The notes beneath the pieces were generated by a model that had not been told where the DNA came from, did not search any database, and saw only the letters and a program-made list of their open reading frames with translations. A program made the position numbers and the translations under genes. Shown here in pieces: positions 1-5,309 of a stretch of 5,309 nt of DNA; positions within the stretch are counted from its first letter, which is position 1, and every line of letters starts with the position of its first letter. Source of the stretch: Spirochaetales bacterium (GTDB taxonomy: Bacteria; Spirochaetota; Spirochaetia; Sphaerochaetales; Sphaerochaetaceae); the NCBI GenBank assembly GCA_012800465.1, contig JAAZJI010000005.1, forward strand, positions 1-5,309, given 5' to 3'.

Positions 1-169
1 CGAGATCAAGTGCTCCTGCGGAAACGTGATCAAGACCAAGACCACGGCCCGCTCCATGGAGGTCGAAATCTGCTCGGCGTGCCACCCGTTCTTCACGGGA
101 ACCCAGAAGGTGGTCGACACCGCCGGAAGGATTGAACGCTTCAAAAAGCGCTATAGTCTGGAACAGTGA
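1..169 (+). CDS. rpmE: 50S ribosomal protein L31, zinc-binding type (3' part)
   Basis: The first 169 bases read as the last 55 codons of L31, ending in TGA at 167-169; the start lies before the window. L31 sits on the large ribosomal subunit near the central protuberance and helps bridge the subunits. The visible part begins with a Cys-x-Cys pair (residues 4 and 6 of the visible part), then a Cys-x-x-Cys pair (24 and 27) inside the very conserved [12 protein letters not shown] block, and ends with [14 protein letters not shown]. The four cysteines are the zinc ligands of the C+ form of L31, as opposed to the Zn-free YtiA-like paralogue. The E. coli protein is about 70 residues, so roughly 10-15 N-terminal residues are missing here. 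A terminator follows directly, so it is the last gene of its transcript. Confidence 0.97.
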   Translation, partial: EIKCSCGNVIKTKTTARSMEVEICSACHPFFTGTQKVVDTAGRIERFKKRYSLEQ

Positions 170-182
170 TGATGATGAAAAG

Positions 183-205
183 ACCACCTTCGGGTGGTTT
201 TTTTT
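183..205 (+). terminator. Rho-independent terminator of rpmE
   Basis: A 6-bp perfect stem (ACCACC at 183-188, GGTGGT at 193-198) closes a TTCG tetraloop, and a run of eight T residues (198-205) follows. A short A run at 178-181 upstream could extend the stem by A-U pairing. The C(UUCG)G loop is an exceptionally stable tetraloop and this is a textbook intrinsic terminator. It lies 13 bases after the rpmE stop codon and separates rpmE from the operon beginning at 347. Confidence 0.93.
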
Positions 206-252
206 CATCCCCGGATATGACCTCGATGTCCTTGAAACCCGTGCAGGAGCAT

Positions 253-318
253 GATTTATGGGAGAAATCAAATCCTACAATATTGGTTTTCTTGTTGCAT
301 TGTCCTTTCAAGTATCCT
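253..318 (+). promoter_or_regulatory. Candidate promoter region of the galactokinase-like/surE/nifSU operon
   Basis: This gap between the rpmE terminator and the next gene is clearly richer in A and T than the coding DNA around it. The best single element is TACAAT at 276-281, matching five of six bases of the sigma-70 -10 box, but only weak -35 matches lie at the right distance (for example TTTATG at 255-260, spacer 15). A second option is TATCCT at 313-318 with TTGTTG at 292-297 (spacer 15). That a promoter is present follows from the terminator before and the gene after; the exact boxes are a guess. I see no convincing operator or riboswitch. Confidence 0.35.
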
Positions 319-335
319 ACACTGACCATGAATTC

Positions 336-340
336 AAGGG
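336..340 (+). promoter_or_regulatory. Ribosome binding site of the galactokinase-like gene
   Basis: AAGGG lies six bases before the ATG at 347 and supports that start. The nearby ATG at 328 is in another frame and runs only to 372. Confidence 0.6.
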
Positions 341-346
341 TGGAAG

Positions 347-1513
347 ATGGAACAACTCATAGCAAAGCATAGAGAGGAGTATGGTCATACCCCCGAAGTG
401 ATCGTGCAGGTGCCGGGTGCTTGCACGGTTCTTGGAGCCTACGCCGATGCGTGCCGCGGCTGGTCCCTGGTCGGAACCGACCGTTCGACGGTGTACGTCG
501 CCCTCTCGGTCCGGGATGACACCATGGTCCGCCTCTTCAACGCCACCCTGAACGATCGGAAGCGCTTCCCCCTGAACAACATCAAGTTCCGCAAGGAGGA
601 CCGGTGGGGGAACTACCCCAAAGGCGTCATCGCGATGATGGTCGCCGACGATCATGAGATTCCCGGCCTCGACATCACCCTCAAGGGGCGGCTGCTCCAT
701 GCGGACAACCAGACGGTCTCCACCACCACCGCGATCGGAACCGTCCTCGCCGTCGACCACCTCCTGCAGCTCGATCTGAGCTTCAGCACGACGATCCGCC
801 TGGTCTATCAGGCGAATACCACCTTCAACAGCGAGCCATGCCGGGTCAGCGACCTGCTGACGATCCTCAACGCCGGTCGGAACAGGCTCTTCTTCTTCGA
901 CCTGCAGCACGTCACATATCAGGAACGGGAGTTCCCCTTCACCGAGGAGAGCCCGCAGCATGTCGCCCTCGTCGTCGACTCCAAGATCCCCCCCGGGGCG
1001 ATGCGGGAGGAGATCCATGACAAGAAGCTCGACATCGAAGTTGCGTTCGAGCAGCTGAGCGAGCACTACAGCGGAGCGTTCATCCGTGATTTCCCGGAGA
1101 GCGACATCACTTCGCGGGTCGTCCACCTCGACGAGGAGGCGCGGCACAACGCCCAATACGTCCTGATGGAGTCGCAGCTGGTCAAGGATGCCGCGAACCT
1201 CCTGACTTCCCGCGACGCCCCTCAGCTGGGAAAGATCTTCAGCCGGGTCCAGGCCGGGCTGCGGGATCTTCTGGAAGTGACCGTGCCGGAGATCGACTGG
1301 CTGATCAAGCGGGCGGGTGAACTGGACGGGTGTCTGGGCGCGGTGCAGGTGGATAACGGCTTTGCCGGCAACATCATGGTCCTCTTGAGCAAGGAGGCCC
1401 TTCCAAGCTATATTGATCGTCTGGAGGAATATGAACACATCTTCGGATTCAAGCCTCGCTGGTATATCTACGGGGCGAACGATCCGGCACGGGTTGTGTT
1501 CCCGGACGATTGA
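347..1513 (+). CDS. Degenerate galactokinase-like GHMP family protein, possible pseudo-kinase
   Basis: A 388-residue protein, the usual galactokinase length, that follows the galactokinase fold along its whole length. It has a PG-x5-G block near residues 23-38, WGNYPKGV at 87-94, a RVSD segment at 166-169 where galactokinase has GIMDQ with its catalytic Asp, a FFFDLQ strand (182-187), a C-terminal helix with VPEIDWLIKRA, and a final YIYGA strand. The signature motifs are badly eroded. In motif 1 the positions normally Arg, Asn, Glu and His are Ala25, Thr27, Ala31 and Tyr32, though Asp34 is kept. In motif 2 the GLSSSA loop reads TVSTTT (123-128) with its Gly lost. In motif 3 (331-342) only some glycines survive. 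Asp169 is retained. Galactose phosphorylation is therefore doubtful; a sensor role like yeast Gal3p, an unknown substrate, or an inactive paralogue are all open. No signal peptide or membrane segment is visible, so it is probably cytoplasmic. It is the first gene of the operon and ends six bases before surE. Confidence 0.8.
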   Translation: MEQLIAKHREEYGHTPEVIVQVPGACTVLGAYADACRGWSLVGTDRSTVYVALSVRDDTMVRLFNATLNDRKRFPLNNIKFRKEDRWGNYPKGVIAMMVADDHEIPGLDITLKGRLLHADNQTVSTTTAIGTVLAVDHLLQLDLSFSTTIRLVYQANTTFNSEPCRVSDLLTILNAGRNRLFFFDLQHVTYQEREFPFTEESPQHVALVVDSKIPPGAMREEIHDKKLDIEVAFEQLSEHYSGAFIRDFPESDITSRVVHLDEEARHNAQYVLMESQLVKDAANLLTSRDAPQLGKIFSRVQAGLRDLLEVTVPEIDWLIKRAGELDGCLGAVQVDNGFAGNIMVLLSKEALPSYIDRLEEYEHIFGFKPRWYIYGANDPARVVFPDD

Positions 1514-1519
1514 CGCCAC

Positions 1520-2305
1520 ATGAAGATACTCTTGACGAATGACGATGGATATATGAGCGAGGGACTGAACACCCTCTCGGAAGTTCTTGAAAAAGCCGGT
1601 CACGAAATCTGGATCTGCGCCCCCACGTTTGAACGGAGCGCTTCGAGCCATGCGATGACCCTGCGCGAGGATATCACGATCACGGAATATCGGCCGAACC
1701 GCTACCACTGCAGCGGGATGCCCGCCGATTGCATCCTCTACGCTTCCCGTGTCGGCCTCTTCGGGGAAAAGCCCGATGTGGTGATCAGCGGAATCAACCA
1801 CGGCTACAACATCTCGACCGACGTTCTCTACTCCGGTACGGTCGCGGCCGCCCGCGAAGCGGCGATCAACGGGCTGAAGGCGATCGCGATCAGCGCGGCG
1901 AAGGATGGAAACGGCAGGTTCGCGTTCCGTGAAGGGGCCACGTTCGTCCGGGACAACCTGTCGTTCTTCATGGAGCTCATCGACGATTCGACGATCATCA
2001 GCATCAACGTGCCGCCCAACCCGAACGGGAAGGCGAAACCGGCGAATCTCGCGTACCTCGAGTACCATGACGCCATCGCGACGAAGAGGAACGAGGAGAT
2101 CCACGTCGTCGATCCTTCCTCGGTCCGCTTCGGAACCTCGGTGATCCTCACCCTCAAAGGGGGCACCGGCCCCACGCAGCGGTGCATGACCGAGGAGAGC
2201 GACTTCCAGGCGGTCCAGGACGGGTATATCGCCGTGACCGCCATCGAGGTCCTTCCCGCGATCGATTCCGCCGTCCAGAGCAAGCTCGCCTCATTGGGGG
2301 AATGA
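1520..2305 (+). CDS. surE: 5'/3'-nucleotidase SurE
   Basis: A 261-residue SurE, near the usual 250. SurE is a metal-dependent phosphatase that removes phosphate from nucleoside 5'- and 3'-monophosphates and, in some species, short polyphosphate; it acts in the cytoplasm and is linked to stationary-phase survival. The N-terminal ILLTNDDG (3-10) supplies the metal ligands Asp8 and Asp9; Ser40 in ERSASSHAMTL matches the conserved Ser ligand; Asn93 in SGINHGYN (90-97) is the fourth. The family blocks CSGMPADC (64-71) and YSGTVAAARE (104-113) are intact, and the C-terminal ESDFQAVQDGYIAVTAI matches the usual dimerisation tail region. One small departure is Ala after Ser40 where Gly is usual. No strong Shine-Dalgarno precedes the ATG, so translation is probably coupled to the gene six bases upstream. 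Its stop overlaps the next start. Confidence 0.95.
   Translation: MKILLTNDDGYMSEGLNTLSEVLEKAGHEIWICAPTFERSASSHAMTLREDITITEYRPNRYHCSGMPADCILYASRVGLFGEKPDVVISGINHGYNISTDVLYSGTVAAAREAAINGLKAIAISAAKDGNGRFAFREGATFVRDNLSFFMELIDDSTIISINVPPNPNGKAKPANLAYLEYHDAIATKRNEEIHVVDPSSVRFGTSVILTLKGGTGPTQRCMTEESDFQAVQDGYIAVTAIEVLPAIDSAVQSKLASLGE
2296..2300 (+). promoter_or_regulatory. G-rich ribosome binding site before three tandem ATG codons
   Basis: GGGGG at 2296-2300 lies inside the last codons of surE, just before ATGATGATG (2302, 2305 and 2308). The distance is one base to the first ATG, four to the second and seven to the third, so by spacing alone the third is the best placed for initiation. Overlap coupling with the surE TGA (2303-2305) favours the first. 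Confidence 0.45.
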
Positions 2306-2658
2306 TGATGGGTGCGAAGTGGGAGAGCAAGTGCTCCCGGTGCGGGCTGTGCTGCCATGAGAAGGTCGTCAGCGGAAACACGCTGGTCATCGATCTCGAT
2401 TCCTGGTGCGAGTTCTACGATCCCGAAACGAAGCAATGCACCGTCTATACGGAGCGCTTCGTCGAATGCAGGCGATGTCTGAAGATGACGGCATGGCGGG
2501 CGATGTTCGCCTCGTACATCCCTGAAATCTGCGCATACGCCCAGTGGGCCCGGACCGGTCGGATCCGTTTCGCCCGCAAGCGGTACCTGCGTCTCATCCA
2601 TACAAAAACCTGTCCCGCCGAGGATGGGGAGGAACCACTCTACTCAGCGTTCGGTTGA
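2302..2658 (+). CDS. YkgJ/UPF0153-like cysteine-cluster protein, putative Zn/Fe binding
   Basis: A 118-residue protein (116 if the third of three tandem ATGs is used) with ten cysteines. A CSRCGLCC cluster (Cys11, 14, 17, 18) opens the protein; Cys36 and Cys46 follow, the latter in a CTVYTERFVECRRC block that also gives Cys56 and Cys59; Cys77 and Cys104 lie further on. The CxxCGxCC start followed by C-x-x-Y-x-x-R...C is the pattern of the YkgJ (CxxCxxCC) family, whose members are thought to bind zinc or an iron-sulfur cluster; no firm biochemical role is known to me. The reading frame stays open upstream to 2182 inside surE, but that extension lacks the family pattern, so I start at 2302 in the ATGA overlap. 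The position directly before nifS and nifU suggests a metal or Fe-S related task, which is inference. It is basic near its C-terminal end and shows no membrane segment. Confidence 0.8.
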   Translation: MMMGAKWESKCSRCGLCCHEKVVSGNTLVIDLDSWCEFYDPETKQCTVYTERFVECRRCLKMTAWRAMFASYIPEICAYAQWARTGRIRFARKRYLRLIHTKTCPAEDGEEPLYSAFG

Positions 2659-2692
2659 TCGAAGCCCGGTCATGGGCATGAACATCGAGTAT

Positions 2693-2697
2693 GAGGG
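2693..2697 (+). promoter_or_regulatory. Ribosome binding site that fixes the nifS start
   Basis: GAGGG lies five bases before ATG 2703. An in-frame ATG at 2691 would place this site inside the gene and has no comparable site before it. Starting at 2703 gives MRFVYLDNNATT, the usual beginning of the family, so 2703 is preferred. Confidence 0.7.
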
Positions 2698-2702
2698 TTA
2701 CC

Positions 2703-3857
2703 ATGAGATTTGTATATTTAGACAACAACGCCACGACTCCGATCCATGAGGATGTGATCGCTTCGATGAATGAAGCGCTTGCGCTCTATGGCAACGCGTC
2801 CAGCATGCACGGCTCCGGACGCGACGCCTCCTTCAGGATCGAGGAGGCCCGTTCGGCGGTCGCCGACCTGATCGGCGCACCAAGAGGTTCGATCGTCTTC
2901 ACCAGCGGGGCGAGCGAAGCGAACAATACGGTATTCAACATCTTCCGGGATCGGATCGACCAGGGGTCGAAACGGAACCGGATGATCACCACCACGATCG
3001 AGCATCCTTCGATCATCGAGAAGGTCGCCTATCTCCGGGATCGGGGATACCGGATCGACCTCTGTCCGGTCGACAACACCGGTCGGATCCGCCTGGATGT
3101 GCTGAAGGGGCTTCTTGACGAGGATGTCGCCCTGGTGTCGGTGATGTTCGGAAACAATGAGATCGGCACGATCCAGCCGATCGGAACGATCGTCGAAATG
3201 GCCCACGAGGCCGGGGCCCATGTGCACAGCGATGCGACGCAGGCGATCGGAAAGATCGAGGTGTCGATGGAGGAGCTGGGTCTGGATTACCTCTCCCTTT
3301 CCGCCCACAAGTTCTACGGCCCGAAGGGGGTCGGGGCGCTCGCGGTCGCCAAGGGGGCACCCTATATCCCCTATATCCACGGCGGTCGGCAGGAGGCAGG
3401 CCGAAGAGCCGGAACCTCCAACACGGTGGCGATCATCGGAATGGGAACCGCCGCGAAGATCGCCAAACGGGATCGGGAGGATGAAGAGAAACGGCTGTGG
3501 AGGATGCGTGAAATGCTTCGAGAGGGGATTCTCGAGCGGATCCCGAACGTCGTGGTCAACGGGAACCAGGAGCACTGTCTGCCGGGAACGCTGGATGTGT
3601 CCTTCCCCCACGCCGAAGGAGAGAGCATTCTGCTCTACCTCGACCTGGAAGGAATCCAGGTGTCCACCGGGAGCGCCTGCGCCTCCGGTTCGCTGGAGCC
3701 CTCGTACGTCCTGCTTTCCAGCGGGGTCGATATCGAGCTGGCCCATGGATCGATTCGTTTCAGCTTCGGGCGCTATAACACCGAAGATGATGTCACCTAT
3801 GTCCTGGAGAAGCTGCCTCCGATCATCAAGCGGCTCAGGGAGATGTCTGCGATATGA
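2703..3857 (+). CDS. nifS: Cysteine desulfurase, NifS/IscS class
   Basis: A 384-residue PLP enzyme that takes sulfur from L-cysteine, giving alanine and an enzyme persulfide for iron-sulfur cluster assembly. All landmarks of a class V aminotransferase-fold desulfurase of the NifS/IscS group are present: YLDNNATTP (5-13), TSGASEANN (67-75) for the PLP phosphate, His101 in TIEHPSI stacking on PLP, Asn152 in GNNEIGTIQP, Asp177 and Gln180 in HSDATQAIGK, Lys203 in SAHKFYGPKG as the Schiff-base lysine, Arg229 in the GGRQEAGRRAGTSN loop, and catalytic Cys326 in STGSACASGS (321-330). The active-site loop is the long mobile type of group I, unlike SufS. The C-terminus is short, ending soon after the last helix. 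It follows the Cys-rich gene by 44 bases and overlaps nifU by four (ATGA), so the pair should be co-translated. No nif structural genes are seen; a housekeeping Fe-S role is likely. iscS would be an equally fair name. Confidence 0.96.
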   Translation: MRFVYLDNNATTPIHEDVIASMNEALALYGNASSMHGSGRDASFRIEEARSAVADLIGAPRGSIVFTSGASEANNTVFNIFRDRIDQGSKRNRMITTTIEHPSIIEKVAYLRDRGYRIDLCPVDNTGRIRLDVLKGLLDEDVALVSVMFGNNEIGTIQPIGTIVEMAHEAGAHVHSDATQAIGKIEVSMEELGLDYLSLSAHKFYGPKGVGALAVAKGAPYIPYIHGGRQEAGRRAGTSNTVAIIGMGTAAKIAKRDREDEEKRLWRMREMLREGILERIPNVVVNGNQEHCLPGTLDVSFPHAEGESILLYLDLEGIQVSTGSACASGSLEPSYVLLSSGVDIELAHGSIRFSFGRYNTEDDVTYVLEKLPPIIKRLREMSAI

Positions 3858-4462
3858 GCAACTTCATGGCCCAATGGGTATACAGTCCTACCGTAAAGGA
3901 CCACTTCATGAATCCCCGGAACACCTGGGACGAGAAGGAGAACTTCGTTCCCGATGGGATCGGCGACGTCGGGTCGCTCGCCTGTGGCGACCAGATGCGC
4001 GTCATGATCCAGGTGGAGGACGGACGGATCAAGGCGATCCGCTGGCTCACCTACGGGTGCGCCTCGGCGATCGCATCGACTTCGATGCTGAGCGAGATGG
4101 CGATCGGGCTGACGCTCGAGGATGCCTACCATCTTTCACCGGAGGTGATCACCGATGCCCTTGGAGGCCTGCCCGAGCACAAGTTCCATTGTTCGGTGCT
4201 CGGTGACAAGGGGCTTCGGGCGGCGATCGATGATTATCTGGAAAAGAACGGCCTGTCCAATCCCTACCGGAATGCGGTCGCGAAGATCGTGTGCGAGTGC
4301 CACAACATCACCGATGTCCAGATCGAGGACCTGGTGAAGACGAAACAGGTCACCACCCTCGAAGAGCTTCAGAAGCTCACCGGCTACGGATCCACCTGCG
4401 GCAAGTGCAAGGCGGATATCGCCGGTCTCTTCGATGAGCTGACGCACATCTACAACGTGTGA
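3854..4462 (+). CDS. nifU: NifU-type Fe-S scaffold, IscU plus BFD-like [2Fe-2S] domains, no Nfu domain
   Basis: A 202-residue scaffold on which NifS sulfur and iron are joined into clusters. Residues about 10-130 form the IscU domain: HFMNPRN (17-23), Cys44 with Asp46 in GDVGSLACGDQM, Cys69 in YGCASAIAST, and Cys113 in FHCSVLGDKG, the three cluster ligands plus the conserved Asp that promotes cluster release. Where IscU has the LPPVK site for the HscA chaperone this protein has LPEHK (106-110), fitting NifU and the absence of hscBA nearby. Residues about 144-196 form a BFD-like domain with Cys147 and Cys149 (CEC) and Cys182 and Cys185 (CGKC), expected to hold a permanent [2Fe-2S] cluster. The Azotobacter-type C-terminal Nfu domain with its own CxxC is missing, as the stop follows the second domain at once. 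An ATG at 3866 is an alternative start; the overlap with the nifS stop favours 3854. It is the last gene of the operon. Confidence 0.95.
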   Translation: MSNFMAQWVYSPTVKDHFMNPRNTWDEKENFVPDGIGDVGSLACGDQMRVMIQVEDGRIKAIRWLTYGCASAIASTSMLSEMAIGLTLEDAYHLSPEVITDALGGLPEHKFHCSVLGDKGLRAAIDDYLEKNGLSNPYRNAVAKIVCECHNITDVQIEDLVKTKQVTTLEELQKLTGYGSTCGKCKADIAGLFDELTHIYNV

Positions 4463-4516
4463 TCGTCGGAAGACGGGGAAAAGAGAACCTCCGGACGAAA
4501 GAAAGAAGGATTGAAC

Positions 4517-4546
4517 GAGGAGGGCGGCCGATCGGCCGCCCTCCTC
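4517..4546. terminator. Perfect 30-base palindrome between convergent genes, probable two-way terminator hairpin
   Basis: Positions 4517-4546 form an uninterrupted inverted repeat centred on GATC (4530-4533): a 13-bp, almost wholly G-C stem with a 4-base loop. It lies 54 bases after the nifU stop and 18 bases beyond the stop of the minus-strand gene, the natural place for a shared terminator. Neither side carries a real T tract (the plus side continues CTCGATCCTC, the minus side GTTCAATCCTTC), so it may end transcription poorly by itself, act with Rho, or mainly protect the mRNA 3' ends. Confidence 0.6.
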
Positions 4547-4564
4547 CTCGATCCTCTCCGATGA

Positions 4565-5309
4565 TCACTTCTTCCAGCCCAAAAGCTCGAAGTGCTTGCC
4601 GATGTGCGTGGCCAGCAGGTCCTGATAGAGCTCCTCTTCCCTGGCGAGGAGGGTGAAGAATTCGTCGCGGAAGAGGTATCCGCCTTTCTCATCCTTGTCC
4701 TGCAGCAGATAGCCGTAGGTGATGTGGAGCAACTGCCTGGCATTGTTATCCTTCAGGTAATCGCAGAGTCGGTCATCCGATACCTCATCCAACGGTTTGA
4801 TCTTGCTCAGATCGGTCGTCACCACATAGAACGCCGTCGCATCCTTGAAACGTGCGAGGGCGTGGGTGTGCATCCGACGATAGAGCGAAGGGTCGGTCAA
4901 TGCGACCACGTGCATCGCTTCCAACCAGTTCGTTCCTGCCGTCTTCACGTGGAACGGTCGACCGATGTGCTTCGCAAGCAGGGGGAAGATCGAGAACTTG
5001 TCGCTGCCGGAGTGGACCGAGAGGCGGTAGTCATGCGCGAGCGCGATCGTTTCGTGGATGATGAGCTCCTGCTCGAATTGGGCAAGGTCGCCGATGTAGT
5101 CGATCCCCTTCTGGAACTCTCCTGCGAAGCGCGGAGCGAGGGTTTTCAGATGGACCCCGCGTCGCTTCAACTCAAGAGCGATGAAGAGGTGGCTTTTGGG
5201 GTCGGTGGGGGTGGCGGTCTCGTCGATCGAGACTTCCAGGAACGCTTTGTCCGCTTTGAATTCGGGGAAGGTTTCCCAGATCTTTTGAATATAATCCAAC
5301 GCCTTACCG
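4565..5309 (-). CDS. uxaE: Tagaturonate epimerase family protein (C-terminal part)
   Basis: A minus-strand reading frame open to the window end, with stop TGA at 4567-4565 and 247 full codons visible. The conserved run LEVSIDETATPTDP, LKTLAPRFAGEFQKGIDYIGD, LSVHSGSDKFSIFP and FHVKTAGTNWLEAMHVVAL is what I know from the UxaE family, described in Thermotoga, which interconverts D-tagaturonate and D-fructuronate in hexuronate (galacturonate) breakdown. The family is a metal-dependent TIM-barrel enzyme of roughly 480-500 residues, so about half lies beyond the window. A TTG at 5299 could be read as a start, but the frame continues upstream without a stop (G-K-A before it) and the family has a long N-terminal part, so I treat the gene as cut by the window edge. 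It converges on nifU and is a separate transcript. No classical membrane or secretion signal is visible. Exact substrate is inferred from family likeness. Confidence 0.8.
   Translation of the reverse strand, partial: GKALDYIQKIWETFPEFKADKAFLEVSIDETATPTDPKSHLFIALELKRRGVHLKTLAPRFAGEFQKGIDYIGDLAQFEQELIIHETIALAHDYRLSVHSGSDKFSIFPLLAKHIGRPFHVKTAGTNWLEAMHVVALTDPSLYRRMHTHALARFKDATAFYVVTTDLSKIKPLDEVSDDRLCDYLKDNNARQLLHITYGYLLQDKDEKGGYLFRDEFFTLLAREEELYQDLLATHIGKHFELLGWKK

Noticed and set aside
168..177. Tandem TGATGATGATG after rpmE, resembling a short repeat
   Set aside because: Only a few triplets and probably chance; it resembles the ATG triplet at 2302 but has no further structure.
166..372. A 68-codon plus-strand frame between rpmE and the galactokinase-like gene
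   Set aside because: It starts at a GTG inside the rpmE end, runs through the terminator hairpin and overlaps the next start; no ribosome binding site or family pattern. A minus-strand frame at 141-329 is likewise not credible.
317..2104. A 595-codon open frame on the minus strand across the galactokinase-like gene and surE
   Set aside because: It lies opposite two genes with clear family motifs; its translation is rich in Arg, Asp and Val with no recognisable domain, as expected from the antisense of GC-rich codons.
2182..2301. A 40-residue N-terminal extension of the Cys-rich protein inside surE
   Set aside because: The extension is an Arg/Gly-rich shifted read of surE, and the family's CxxCxxCC cluster is expected near the N-terminus; the ATG overlap at 2302 is the natural start.
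2691..2702. Upstream ATG start of nifS adding four residues
   Set aside because: No ribosome binding site precedes it, whereas GAGGG is well placed for the ATG at 2703, which also gives the standard family N-terminus.
2718..3746. A 342-codon minus-strand open frame opposite nifS
   Set aside because: Antisense shadow of a fully conserved nifS; low-complexity Arg/Asp/Gly composition and no family likeness.
3157..4206. A 349-codon plus-strand frame spanning nifS and nifU
   Set aside because: Shifted frame of two well-supported genes, with an Arg/Ser/Pro-rich translation typical of an out-of-frame GC-rich read.

Overview
The window reads as ordinary bacterial chromosome: GC-rich, tightly packed, with ATGA stop/start overlaps and no tRNA, rRNA, insertion sequence or CRISPR array that I can see. 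The gene content is an L31 tail, a galactokinase-like protein, SurE, a YkgJ-like Cys protein, and a NifS plus NifU minimal iron-sulfur system with no isc or suf partners. Together with a tagaturonate epimerase homologue this suits an anaerobic fermentative bacterium. A spirochaete such as a Sphaerochaeta or Treponema relative is my best guess from the protein flavour, but that is inference and not proven by anything in the window.

Layout. Positions 1-169 hold the 3' end of rpmE (zinc-binding type L31), closed by a clear intrinsic terminator at 183-205. An AT-richer gap (about 206-346) carries the probable promoter of a five-gene plus-strand operon: a degenerate galactokinase homologue (347-1513), surE (1520-2305), a small ten-cysteine YkgJ/UPF0153-like protein (2302-2658), a nifS-type cysteine desulfurase (2703-3857) and a two-domain NifU scaffold (3854-4462). 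The gaps are +6, -4, +44 and -4 bases. After a 102-base gap containing a 30-base perfect palindrome, a convergent minus-strand gene (4565 to beyond the window end) encodes the C-terminal part of a UxaE-family tagaturonate epimerase.

How the genes fit together. NifS (catalytic Cys326, PLP Lys203) should supply persulfide sulfur to NifU (Cys44, Cys69, Cys113 plus a BFD-like [2Fe-2S] domain), giving a housekeeping Fe-S assembly pair. No nitrogenase genes are in view. The cysteine-rich YkgJ-like protein just upstream could be a metal-binding partner or client. SurE and the galactokinase-like protein share the transcript without an obvious metabolic link. The galactokinase-like protein is the most unusual item: it aligns with galactokinase over its full length and keeps the putative catalytic Asp, yet all three GHMP signature motifs are eroded. 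This suggests a pseudo-kinase or sugar/nucleotide sensor, or an enzyme of changed specificity. The epimerase belongs to a separate transcription unit, probably for hexuronate (pectin-derived) catabolism.
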